Assembly: GCA_013399875.1 (NCBI GenBank)
Contig: VXAZ01001670.1
Span: forward strand, 310,001-374,000
Length of the DNA: 64,000 nt
DNA from: Gymnorhina tibicen
Lineage: Eukaryota; Chordata; Aves; Passeriformes; Artamidae
Direction of reading: 5' to 3'
In this document: piece by piece, positions 40,101-51,293 of the stretch
How the letters are laid out: every line of letters starts with the position of its first letter
Numbering within the stretch: the stretch's first letter is position 1
Position numbers and translations under genes: made by a program
Notes under the pieces: generated by a model
Seen by the model: the letters and a program-made list of their open reading frames with translations, nothing else
Database searches by the model: none
What the model was told of the DNA's origin: nothing

Positions 40101-42515
40101 ATTATCACAGGAGAGTCTGATGTGTCAGGGCCCTGACAGGCAGTGAGAAATTAGTACAGCACATGTCACTTCTGAACAGACTGTACCTAAATCCAGGACA
40201 AAACCATGTGTGAGAAAGTTAGTACTTCTATTCAGGGCAGTGGAGCACAAGCACCATTCGCAACTCACTGAAACAAACACAAATCGAAACTCCTTTTTCT
40301 CCCTTATTTTCAGTTAGCAACAAAAGGTCAGCTCTCGTTACTTCCTTCTCTGAATCACAGGAACATTCCCAGCAGTATAGCATACAGCCATGAATCTCAA
40401 CTGTTTCACGCTCAAATCCTAGCTGTCCGCCACTGATTTGAGTTTCACTGCATCACAGAAATTTAGTATAAATTTATAGATATTTTAAATGCTAATTTCA
40501 ATACCACTGGGTATTCCCAGCAATATTTTTCTCTCAATTTCCTTTATCTTGCTTGTTTGTCCAAAACTATATACCATGTCTGGGATCTTCACAAACTGAA
40601 GCATATCATTGGTCTGAACATGTACTGTGTATTTTTAAAGCACTTCATTTTCCCAGCTGTTTTAGTCTAACTGTGCTCTAAAATACTTCTGTCAGTACTC
40701 AGACTACGTAACTGCAGGAGGTGTCTTGGTGTGTTTTACAAACAGAAGATATCTTTGCACTTATCACACTCTTCTGTAGTTCCTTAACAAGTGATGTGTA
40801 AATCTAAATCCTTCTGAAATTCCCCTGGATTTTCTAACACTTTGTGATTACAAACTTGATAGTCTGCACAAGATTTATATGCATTTTAAAAAGGAGTAGT
40901 TTTAGTTACTTACATACAAAAATGAGCAATACAAGTAGCACAAATACTCCTAACAGACTAAGAACAGTAATTCTTTATCATGATTCTTGCTATTTTAACT
41001 TGTATCATGCTTCCTATTTCTACAATTGGCCAGAACAGTTCTGTGCCAAGTAATGTGCATGTGCAGAATAAAAAGTACATTTTGAACCCAAGGAGTCTGA
41101 AATCTTAGCATAAATCAAGATATGACACAGAATGAATACAGAAACATGGATAACAAAACAAAAAAATGTGACAATATTAATTGACTTGATAAACAGTTGC
41201 CTTAGACTATCATCAGCCTAACCTCTGACAATTTTTTGGCATGCATCATGATGACAAAAGAGCTTCAATGGGATTGGAAAAATAACCTGTTGTTGCCTTT
41301 TGTATGGTACCAGGAAGCAGAAAGATTCTTATGATCAAATCTAAGAAGTGCGCAAAAAATGCTTGACTCATGCTGACTGGAATCAGGAGAGAAGAGGTCA
41401 AACTTTAAACAGCCTTGAAAGTGAAGAAAAATTGTTTATTTCTGAGCAAAGAGAAGAGAAAGCTGGAACAAGGTAATAACTAACTGTATTTGTACCGCTC
41501 ATAGCCTTAGGTATCTATATTTTACGTTTCCCAAAGAGTAAACTTGTTCTATTAGATTTTTCCACCACTTAGATCTAAAATTGTAAGCAGGCTTGGTGAT
41601 GGTGATGTCGAACACAAGCAAGATAAAATAACTATTAGGCACCTGAAAAACAGTGGCTGGAGATACTGTCCAAACAGAAAAAGACAATTTCTTCTCACTT
41701 TCACCACACAGATACTGCAACTTAAGCAGACAGAATCAAATTCCACCAAAAATAAGGGAGAAAGGCAAGCCATCTGTGCTGCGACAGCAATAAAATGGCC
41801 CAATATTGAAATGCAGAAAGTTGTAATGGAGGTACATATTGACCTTTATTTTTCTTTCAGTGGGTAGCATGAAGTGTCAAAGAGTTATTGCTTTAATATC
41901 AGCTGAGATGAGGCCATTTGTTGTGGTGCATGTGTATCCCGGAAATCGCTGCTCTAACCATGTTTTTAGAAGCACTTTGACACTTTATTAAATCTTCTTG
42001 ATGCTCTTTCAGCACACAGTTGGTCTCTGTAGGCTGAGTGAACTGCAACATAGGCTAGGCAGGAAGCTTTCAGAAAGAGTTCCTCTTCAGGCAAGCCAGC
42101 ATCATTTCCAGCTTGACCCAGCCCATAAAGGTCCAGTGCTATTCTCTGTTCCCCTGGTATAGCTAAACACAGTTCTGCTGCCTTTAAAAATTATTGAGGG
42201 CAGGGTAAGAACCACAGACTTTATAGTTCTGGAGATGTAACTGTACAAATATTTTCTCTAAAATTAGAACTAGTCACTGAAGAGAAGGAACTGTAATTCT
42301 TGCAAAATTTATGACCAGCAGTGACCAAACCTGGGGTAATTTCCCCTCATTTGGCTGAGACTTTATAAATCACCTACTGGGTGTTTGAGGCTAATAACTC
42401 AATCCCAGTCCTGTTGCCATCTGGATTTACAGAGTACCAAAGGGGGCACTGTTAAACCTCAGCTTGGAATTAATTACTCTAACAGTTGTAAATTCTACTG
42501 GAGCCAGAGGCACCT
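34173..42515 (-). other. NRXN3 intronic sequence, nothing recognised
   Basis: Between two reverse CR1 copies. No exon, RNA gene or clear repeat recognised. A 96-codon plus-strand frame at 37767-38057 has a hydrophobic stretch but no recognisable family and is treated as chance. A/C-rich short tracts occur near 36095-36135 and 36643-36680. Confidence 0.6.
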
Positions 42516-42960
42516 CATAGAATCACAGAATAGCTGTAGTTGGAAGGTACCTCTGGAGGTCATCTAGTCCAAAACTCTGCTCAAGTAGCATCACGCAGAG
42601 TCAACTGTTCAGGACTGTGTGCAGATGGCTTTTGAATATTTAACAGCATGAACACTCCACAACCTTTTGGGGCAACCTGTGCCCATGCTCAGTCACCCTC
42701 ATGTTACAAATATTTCCCGATGTTTAGAGGGAAAGTCCTGTGTTTCAGTTTGTGCCCATCATCTTTGGTCCTGTCACTGGGCACCACTATTATCTTTACA
42801 CTCTTCCTTCAGGTATTTGTACATACAGTGAAGATCCTCCCTGAGCCTTCTCTTTTCCAAGATGAACAGTCCCAGCTCTCTCAGCCTTTTTTCATACAAG
42901 AAATGCTCCAGTCCCCTACTCCTTTTAGAGGCCCTTTGCTAGAGTCTCTCCAGTAGCTCC
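42516..42960 (-). mobile_element. CR1 LINE 3' fragment
   Basis: Begins on the plus strand with CATAGAATCACAGAATAGCT, the reverse complement of the CR1 terminal repeat, then GAAGGTACCTCTGGAGGTCA and TCTAGTCCAAAACTCTGCTC. Later CR1 landmarks are CCTGTGTTTCAGTTTGTGCC, GTCCTGTCACTGGGCACCAC and GAACAGTCCCAGCTCTCTCA, to GAGTCTCTCCAGTAGCTCC. Lies about 800 bp below the donor of the LNS6/stalk exon. Confidence 0.94.
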
Positions 42961-43769
42961 ATTTCGCTAATGATTTCAAAACAAATGTTTCATTCTAGTT
43001 GATAACACAATAACATGATAGCATACTGCTGAAATAAATAATCTACAGCTGAGATTGGTTATTCACATGATTCCTTTCTTTGCACAGACAAGGAGAGCCA
43101 ATTGAAGGTGTTTATTTCTATTCTGGCTTCCAAAATCACTGCATTTTAAGGGTTGAAATAACTACATAGGCACAATTAAGTCAGAACATCTAAATTATTT
43201 TTTTTTTTAGGAATGATTTTTACCAAATAGATTGGAACTACTCTATGTTGGAACATCTACATTTTGCAAGAAACTGATCTTGATAGCATTCCTTCAAAAT
43301 TCTCTACAGGAAGGCTATAAAAGGGAAATGAAAAATGACTCCAACTGGAAGTAATGCTCCATTGCTTTTCTCCTCATTATGAACTTCACTATTGCAGCAG
43401 TTCATACTGTCATAATAATAAATAACCATACACCCACCCCCCATTAAGCTTTGTAACTCTCTTCAGAATACATTTCCCCACATATGGAACTTTTGAAACA
43501 TAGTTAAAACCTTGTTCTTGTTCACATCGTGACAATCTCACTTACACAAATGGGGTTGCACTGGATCAGGAGCAAAATCTGTTCCTATTCTCACATACAT
43601 GTGCCACAACAATTCAGCCAGCTGTTCGTCCCGTGTCCAACACATGAAGACAACATTTTTAAAATAGTTACACGGAACATGATTCAGAGAACACGGGTCC
43701 TATGAACTTACAAAGGAGCAGCAAGACTAATTAAGAACTGAAGGAAATGGAGAAGACTAATTGACTCAC

Positions 43770-44077
43770 CTGGATGCTGGGCGGTGAACGATTTTTTCGG
43801 GTGGTAGTGGTCGCCATTGTGGTCGTGGTTTCCATGACTGTAGTCGACATTTCTGGTGGCACGGATGTTGTGGGTGTTGTTCCCAAGATGGAAGGGACTT
43901 CCCCAACGAGTCGGACACTTCCATTGATTTTAATGTTGGGGTTGTTCTCCGCCGCCATGTTCAGCACTTTCAGGCCATTGTAATAGAGACCGGAGAGCTG
44001 GCCTTGGAAGAGACGCCCTCTGTCCTTTCCTCCTATGGCTATTTGCGCCTGGGTGTTGAAGATCGTTAACTGTCGTC
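43770..44077 (-). CDS. NRXN3: NRXN3 exon: end of LNS6 domain and start of mucin-like stalk
   Basis: On the minus strand the exon runs from a CACTAG acceptor to a CAG|GTGAGT donor, 308 nt, entering in phase 1 and leaving in phase 0. Its product begins [12 protein letters not shown] and continues through [20 protein letters not shown] and the LNMAAENN segment, the last strands of the sixth laminin-G/LNS domain (present in both alpha and beta neurexins). After V-R-L-V-G-E-V-P it becomes rich in Thr, Ser and Pro ([17 protein letters not shown]), the O-glycosylated juxtamembrane stalk. [11 protein letters not shown] and the [10 protein letters not shown] segment match neurexin-3 and not neurexin-1 (which has a DANIAIVGN-type segment). 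The final residues PPSIQ should join the next stalk exon, which I do not see within the 43.8 kb that follow. The gene product is a presynaptic type I membrane adhesion receptor. Confidence 0.97.
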
Positions 44078-44764
44078 CTAGTGAAGGGGGGTGAATAATA
44101 TTATTGACAGACATTTCCTTCAATTTGCATTCTACACTGAGCCCTGGCCCGAAGTGATGGACAAAGGAGAAGTAGATTCATTCTTGGTAGTGTTTATGAT
44201 GACTGTAGAGAAACAGGATGGAAATGTAGTGCCTAAAAGTCATCAACAAGGAAGATTAGCCTGAAAGTACGAATACCTAAAACTGAACCTTATACTTCAG
44301 CATCCACTCACACATTAAAACTCTGAAGGAGCTTCAGAAATTTGAACCCATTCTTTTAGGATTGGATGAATTTTAAACTACAAATAGGACTTCAAAATGT
44401 GGCCATTTTTCTATTATCAATTTAGATTGCAGTACCTCTCAAGCTTTAGCCCATAAATAAACCTCCTTTTGGACTGGTTAAAGGACTGGATTAACTCATA
44501 AAGCCACTTTTAATAATGTAAAGGTTTCAAGGGCTAGCTCAGAAACAGTAAAACATCAGAAAAAAATGAAGTGATATAAGAATTGAGTAGAAGTGTTATG
44601 ACGGGATCAGTCATTATCTTTCACCTGTAAACTTTGTGTTGTTTTGGCTTGCAAATCTAAACCCAAGAAACAAGAAATGCAAACACTTCTGATGTCTCTG
44701 AAAGAGCAAAGCTTTCAAAATAGTGAGGATAACAGTGCTTCAGATGGTTAAGCCCCAGAATGCC

Positions 44765-44860
44765 TTACTACCTCCCCTCTTACAGACATTGGAATTCAAA
44801 TGTAGACAGGTTATGTGGCTTAGTCAAGGTCACATCTTGAGAGTTAGAAGCAGTCCAGTA
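44765..44860 (-). mobile_element. Possible MIR-like fragment
   Basis: TACAGACATTGGAATTCAAA, GACAGGTTATGTGGCTTAGT and CAAGGTCACATCTTGAGAG resemble a reversed MIR core. It lies in the intron between the candidate 60-nt exon and the LNS6/stalk exon. Confidence 0.4.
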
Positions 44861-45375
44861 TCATATGTAATTAAAAACATAATTATTAAAAATAAATCTA
44901 GTAACAATTGCCAATTCACCTAGTTTTTCAGGACACATAGAACATTCAGCCTGGACTGCTCTATAAATACTGTTTATGTCCCAGGCTGCACTAGGTTGAC
45001 CATATTAAGAAATAAATTGCTTCATGAAGTGCAAAGGCAGTGCCTATAATTTCATTATTCCCCAAAAGATTAGGGGCGTGCCACCTGAAATCTGCTGAAT
45101 TAGCAGACAACCAGACTAGACATTGCTCAGAAGGGTTATCAATGCAGCTTCAAGTCAATCATCATTTAAGTATCTTTTTGTTTTCCCATTTTTATGAAGT
45201 TTGAAATATGTGTTCCCATCCCATTCCCACTCCCCAGTTCTCACTTGCCACTTTCTATCTAGTCCAGCCTGATGAGAGGTGCAGAATGCCATGTAGGAAA
45301 GCACAGCCTATGATACACTGCTCATTCCTTCACAGCCAGTGGTTAGAGTAGATCAAAATACACGGGGGAGCTCAC

Positions 45376-45435
45376 CAATTTTGGTGGTCGTCGTGGCAGG
45401 TCTCGAAGTGAAGTGGTGATGCGGTGTAGCATCAT
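45376..45435 (-). CDS. NRXN3: Candidate unrecognised 60-nt cassette exon in NRXN3 between SS4 and the LNS6/stalk exon
   Basis: Seen: on the minus strand a long pyrimidine-rich tract (45437 to about 45490) leads to CACCATAAG, followed by 60 nt and then the strong donor TTG|GTGAGC. The block is a multiple of three, and joined after the single G left by the SS4 exon (or by the pre-SS4 exon) it reads DDATPHHHFTSRPATTTTKI and hands one G on to the LNS6 exon, so all joins are in frame. A TAA stop lies in that frame right before the acceptor. The block holds five CpGs in otherwise CpG-poor intron. Inference: an alternative exon adding 20 residues at the SS4 loop. I do not recognise this peptide from described neurexin isoforms; it could also be an unused exon-like sequence. 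Flanking introns would be 5858 nt (upstream) and 1298 nt (downstream). Confidence 0.5.
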
Positions 45436-48400
45436 CTTATGGTGACAGGATGGACCATGGGGAAGAGAACGGGGACAAGAGAAGAAATGTTTCTGAAAGT
45501 AGTTCCTGTCCCCAAAGAGGACCCTAGCTAACTAAGCAACAGTGTATGGAGAGGTGTAACACACAGACATGTGGAGGTGGGCTGCACATCCCTTGTGCTC
45601 CTCACCCTCAGATTTGTAAATGGAAAATTACAACTTGATTGGGGTGGAGTAACTGCATTGATGAAGAAATGAGAAATAAAAATGGAGGGGTGGTATCCTT
45701 CCCCTGGAAAGTGTTGAAACACCTGATGCGATATTCTGCATCTTAGGAGGTTTTAAACTTGCCAGAGGCAACATATGTCTATTAAAACATCAAAAAACAT
45801 GCACTGAAGCCACACATCCTCAGAATGTAAACAGAGCCTTTGCTCTTATCTTATGACAAAAATAGGGTCCAGTAACAATATCTGTTAAGATATTCATCCC
45901 TCTCAGCCCAGCTCCTGTCTGAGTTAGAGGAAATGGCACTGTACACTGCAGAAGGTGAAAACTCCTGTCCCATACCATGTCCTCAGAGCCTGCTTTTTTT
46001 TTCTGTCATGTTGCTTTGGATTTTTTAATGGATATGCTGTAAGAGTTTTACTACACCATTTTCCCTTCTCTGAATATGTTCCCTCCCTCTAGTTCTGTCT
46101 GCCCCTACCCCTAACAAACTCAGACATGTCACTTGCTACTGTTCCCTCCTTCCCACCTCACTCATGATAAAAGTGCCAAAGAGTAGAGGTAAGAGGAGTA
46201 AGGAAGGGACTTATGAGTAAAGGGACTTATTTCACTAATCTTGAGATGTTATCCCTGAAAACAGATGGAAGATACTGTCAGTTCAGTTTTCAATTTCCAT
46301 TTCCATTCCTTTCTTCCCTTGAATTAATTTCGCATCTCTTTTCATCTTTTGCCAAGCAACGAAAAAGGTGGAAGGTGATGAGAAAGGAACATTTTTTGCT
46401 GCTCCAGGTAGGAGAGCTCCCCAAACAAGGATAGAATAGGGGTTCTCTCACTTTTACTGGAGGATTATGACTCTCCTCAGGATTTCTACTATTCTAACCC
46501 AAGCTTATAGCATAGCTTTTTACACATTTGTCATATCTCTTGCTTTATTTGCAAGAATGATGAGTTAACATATTAAGCCTGAAAAAAAAAGAGACCATGT
46601 CTCCAATTCTGGGCCTTCATCTGCATCTTCTAATGCTGAAAGACAGTGTACACCAAGGAAGTGACGCTATTCCAGTAAAAAAAAGGAATTGTGTGTTTCG
46701 GGGCATTCATTGTTAAGTGGTTTTCCAGACCAGGATTCATGCACTGCACCATTTGGTTAATGCTGGAAACCACACTAAAACTGTGTTTGCTAAAAGAACA
46801 ATCACTTGTTGCAGTCACCTACTATGTGCAATTCCTTGTTCTTCACTCTCAGATGGTGTACACGCACATGATAAAGACACCAGGGAAATGAATATGGAAT
46901 GAAAAAAACTTTGGAGATAATATACACTTAATTCTGCCACCAAATGTCTCTTCTGATCATTCTTTCAATGAAATTTAGCTGAAGCCTTTACCACCCCTAT
47001 GTAAAATTCATTTGGCCACTGAATTTTATTGAGGAACTATTTACATTAGTAAATTCTACTAGGTATGTAAGGACTGCAGAATTACAGTCCTTTTTTTTCC
47101 ACAGAGAACTCTTCCTACTGCTATTTTGATGTCATATTGAAGAAAAATTATGAGGTGTTTTGTAAATATTCTGAATAGTTCAGGCTCTTGTTTCTTTGTT
47201 TGCTCTCTCATTGACTTCTTCATTTGGAAAACTGAATTCTAATTAAAAATACCACAGACAAATCCGAAGTGTAACTTTTCTGTAGCACTAGGAGAGAATT
47301 TGGGCCTGACTTTGCAAATCCTAATTCATACTAATAGTTCTTGCTTCAAAAGTACAGTCGCTTACATCAAGGAGACTTTACAGGTAAGAGAGATTTGAAT
47401 AATTAAGGACTTCTGGGATCAATCCTTTTGATGAGATGCTTCTGGGTCTTTATTAGCTCATCCAATTGCAGAACAGGTAACATCTGTACCTTAGCAGACA
47501 CCAAGTATTCTGCTAAGGAAATCTGCTGGATTTATGACTACTGAAGTCGAACAATTTAAGATTAATACTTCTTTTTATATTCACATACATAATCTCAGTG
47601 AAGTTAATAGTATTTAATATTTTGCTTATTACTCATACAATTCAAGACTGCAGACCTGGGCTCTTAAAATTATTTTAAACTAATTTATAAAATTTAAAGC
47701 CCTTCAAAGCCAATAGTGATGCCACTTCAGAAAGATAATGTGTCATATTTGTTTTCCAAGAATGAACTATTTCATTAGTATGAATAACATAGCAGTAACA
47801 AAGGAAGACCAAATCTATAGCAATCAAAAATGTCAGTCCAAAAGTGTTTCATCTTACCTCACCCCAGCCAAGAACTCACATGGGCAAGACAGTTATTCTA
47901 TAAGCTGTCTCTGATTAATCTATTCCTCCATCCATCAGTTTGTCTTTTTCCATTTTGATAGGAAGCTACCCTTTCTCTCATTATCTTTATAAAGTCTTCT
48001 GACAGAAGGTTTCCATGTTACATTAATTGTTAGATGGATAACCAGACGGCTGAGCAGGCTGGTGAACAGCTACATAAATTACTCATTCTTATATCTTTTT
48101 AATTTGAGTAATACCTAAGTTGCTGAAAATGTCTGTCTACTCTGGAATGAAGGAACCAAGTTATATTGTCTCAGGTGTTACACTGCACAATGTCATTCCC
48201 TGACACAGAGTGGAAAGGCTGAATTTCCTTTCACTTTAGTGAAAACACAGCTCTACCCTTCAAGCCTAACAACATCCAGTACTTTGAGAGTGCCTGAAGA
48301 CTCAAATATAGTCTCTTTTAGACTCTAGTGCATGTGTGATTGTCTTTTAACAAAGCAACAATATCCACAAAAGGTAGACTTCAGTTCAAAACTTCAGGAT

Positions 48401-48479
48401 GGATTACAAACGAAAATGTCTTGGCATGCTCTTAAGCTCAAACTCATAGAAGCTGTGACATAAAGTAAAAGATTCTGTG

Positions 48480-48550
48480 GAAAACCAAAAAGGAAAAAAA
48501 AAAACAAAACCAAAAAACAACAAACCCACAACCAAACCAAAAGTAAACAA
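48480..48550. repeat. A/AC-rich low-complexity tract
   Basis: Runs of A separated by single C or CC (AAAAACAAAACCAAAAAAC and similar), ending about 17 bases before the duplicated block that starts at 48567. Such tracts can promote misassembly. Confidence 0.8.
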
Positions 48551-48566
48551 AGATGGGTTTCTCAAG

Positions 48567-49511
48567 CACATGAACTGCATCAAGAAATTAGGCATGCATC
48601 TGTTTTAACAAAATTGAGACAATCATTGTCTTTAATGTTAAAGGGACTTTAGCAATTCAGACTTACCAAAATTATTCTCTTTTTAGTGTTAAACTTTATT
48701 TATCTATTTTAGTTTGATCTTGTCAATTAGTAGGGCAACCCACTGAGACTCAATAAGCATTTTCTGTTTATTGTTATCTTAAAATTTACTTACAATTTAG
48801 CTGAATTAACTGTTTATGACATACTGGTGGTAAAAAAAAAAAAANNNNNNNNNNNNNNNNNNNNNNNNNNNNNNNNNNNNNNNNNNNNNNNNNNNNNNNN
48901 NNNNNNNNNNNNNNNNNNNNNNNNNNNNNNNNNNNNNNNNNNNNNNNNNNNNNNNNNNNNNNNNNNNNNNNNNNNNNNNNNNNNNNNNNNNNNNNNNNNN
49001 NNNNNNNNNNNNNNNNNNNNNNNNNNNNTGCTTTTTTTTTTTTTTAATACGACATTTAGTAAGAGAGGGAGAAGATCTTCCTGACTTAAACTCCACTGTA
49101 TTACCAAGAGCCTTTGATGTCCTACTAAAATCAGCAAGTTATTCTGTTACCCTCACCAGGCTTTAAAATGGGTTCTTACATCCAAGTTTTTTTTCTCTCT
49201 ACAAATTCCTTAAAAAAAAATTATTGTTCTGACACAAGTCCCATTTCAACAGGTCATGGACTGTATGCAGAACTTTCACTCAAGCCATCTGGACTTATTC
49301 ATGTTAATAAGTCTTTTTGTTGAACTGAGGCAAATTACTCCAGGCAAACCCGCAAAACTAAGTAGCACTGCCTGAGATTAAGAATTTGATCTGTATCTTA
49401 AGACAAATATCATTTGAGTGTTCAAACTGTATTCCAGACATAGCATAAAAACAACAGAACAATCATCTTTCTCTGTCTCCCTCACTGTAATTTAAATGAA
49501 AATGTTAAAAA
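48567..49511. repeat. First copy of a probable false assembly duplication, containing a gap
   Basis: 48567-48844 repeats 49513-49790 with no difference that I can see, and 49029-49511 repeats 50275-50757 with only a few differences (a CG/CC change in TAATAC(G/C)ACAT, a 2-base change in the poly-T, a short rearranged piece at AGCC(TTTGATG/TAGTTGAAG)TCC, and CCCGC/CCCAC). Between these two parts are 184 N where the second copy has 484 bases. The near identity and the gap point to two haplotypes or contig ends placed in tandem. Confidence 0.9.
48845..49028. other. Assembly gap, 184 N
   Basis: Unknown bases flanked by poly-A on the left and poly-T on the right. The homologous position in the second copy spans 49791-50274, so the gap is undersized if the first copy is real. 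Open frames that cross it are meaningless. Confidence 0.98.
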
Positions 49512-49512
49512 N

Positions 49513-50757
49513 CACATGAACTGCATCAAGAAATTAGGCATGCATCTGTTTTAACAAAATTGAGACAATCATTGTCTTTAATGTTAAAGGGACTTTAGCA
49601 ATTCAGACTTACCAAAATTATTCTCTTTTTAGTGTTAAACTTTATTTATCTATTTTAGTTTGATCTTGTCAATTAGTAGGGCAACCCACTGAGACTCAAT
49701 AAGCATTTTCTGTTTATTGTTATCTTAAAATTTACTTACAATTTAGCTGAATTAACTGTTTATGACATACTGGTGGTAAAAAAAAAAAAAATCTGTTTTG
49801 ATTACATAAATATTTTTGTCTTACTTTCATTAATACTTTAGCTTTAGTTTTAAACATTACACCTTTGTAGAACAAACCTGAAAAGTGAGCAACACTGCCA
49901 GCTCTTGTTGAAGTCAACAGGAACTGAGTATGCACAACACTTTGCAGGATCAAGCCCTTCACATAAAAATATTTTGACTGGATTTAGCCGCATCCTTCCT
50001 GACCTTAATTTAATTCATACTGGATAAATCAATTTGTTAATTCAGCTGAGGTTAGAAATTTGAAACAGAACATAAATTATATTTTTCCAGTCCTGCAAAA
50101 GATTGGTTTTCCTTCTTGGAAAATGTGTTAACAACCATAGTCTAAATCGGCACAGAAAATGCAAGATCTGAGTTCAAAGGTCACCCCCTTTTATTAGCAG
50201 TACTTTCATAAATGGAAACAAGAGAAGATTGTGTTCTGCTTTGTCTAGACTCCAAGGCAAGGAGTTAGTTACAGTGCTTTTTTTTTTTTAATACCACATT
50301 TAGTAAGAGAGGGAGAAGATCTTCCTGACTTAAACTCCACTGTATTACCAAGAGCCTAGTTGAAGTCCTACTAAAATCAGCAAGTTATTCTGTTACCCTC
50401 ACCAGGCTTTAAAATGGGTTCTTACATCCAAGTTTTTTTTCTCTCTACAAATTCCTTAAAAAAAAATTATTGTTCTGACACAAGTCCCATTTCAACAGGT
50501 CATGGACTGTATGCAGAACTTTCACTCAAGCCATCTGGACTTATTCATGTTAATAAGTCTTTTTGTTGAACTGAGGCAAATTACTCCAGGCAAACCCACA
50601 AAACTAAGTAGCACTGCCTGAGATTAAGAATTTGATCTGTATCTTAAGACAAATATCATTTGAGTGTTCAAACTGTATTCCAGACATAGCATAAAAACAA
50701 CAGAACAATCATCTTTCTCTGTCTCCCTCACTGTAATTTAAATGAAAATGTTAAAAA
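49513..50757. repeat. Second, ungapped copy of the probable false duplication
   Basis: This copy holds the whole 1245-bp stretch, including the part replaced by N in the first copy. It is preceded by a single N at 49512, a join mark. It lies in the intron between the SS4 exon and the candidate 60-nt exon, so no recognised coding sequence is duplicated. Confidence 0.9.
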
Positions 50758-51188
50758 ATGTTTTCTTTACAACATTTTTTAAAATCATTTAATTATCTTA
50801 ATACAATTAGGAAATACCATAGTGGCTAATCAGGCTCATGAGAAAAAAAAAAACTTAAAGGAAGTGGTTTAACAAGTAGATTTGAAAATTTTTTAAGAAA
50901 ACTTCAATAATAAAGATATAAATGTAGCTTAAGCCAAAATTAAAGTAGGAAAATCATGCAGTGGTTAAATTGCCATAATACATGTTGTTGCTCTTCACTC
51001 TTCTTCATTTGGTTTTTTTTTTAGAAATCATCTCCTGAATTTTTGCTTGTTTTTTTGTCATTACTATTATAGCAAGCTTAGAATTTCGTCCCTTTAACTG
51101 CATTTTAATAGCAATGTATTATAGCATGATTTATCAACATATGGCAGGTGGAAGCTGACACAAATTATAATGAAAATTAAAACAGTCA

Positions 51189-51283
51189 TTTATGCAGCAG
51201 GCGATTATCATTTAAGAAACATTTATTTGCAGGCTTTAAAAATGAGAGTTTAGAATCAAATGGGTTTAAAATGAAAGTTTTAA
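51189..51283 (-). promoter_or_regulatory. Likely STAR-protein (SAM68/SLM) intronic splicing element below the SS4 donor
   Basis: In the first ~105 nt of intron below the SS4 donor (minus strand) there are seven separate UAAA/UUAA or UUUAAA-type motifs: plus-strand TTTA/TTAA at about 51189, 51211, 51222, 51235, 51249, 51265 and 51278. Clusters of U(U/A)AA below neurexin SS4 exons are known binding sites for SAM68, SLM1 and SLM2, which cause the exon to be skipped. That this cluster works the same way here is inference from position and motif density; the intron is AT-rich, so some motifs are expected by chance. Confidence 0.55.
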
Positions 51284-51293
51284 TGACTGTTAC

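Larger units (their letters stand above)
45436..51293 (-). other. NRXN3 intron between SS4 exon and candidate 60-nt exon
   Basis: 5858 nt in this assembly, but about 945 nt are probably a false duplicate, so the true length is likely near 4.9 kb. It contains the splicing motif cluster next to the SS4 donor, the low-complexity tract at 48480 and the gap. No coding sequence recognised. Confidence 0.7.

Noticed and set aside
43774..43983. 69-codon plus-strand frame rich in Val and Gly
   Set aside because: Exact antisense shadow of the NRXN3 LNS6/stalk exon (Thr codons read backwards give Val/Gly).
45376..45435. Reading the candidate exon from its own ATG ATG
   Set aside because: That frame (MMLHRITT...) does not join in frame to the LNS6/stalk exon, so an alternative first exon starting here is less likely than a cassette exon.
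48806..49137. Three frames of 85-107 codons
   Set aside because: They are mostly N from the assembly gap.
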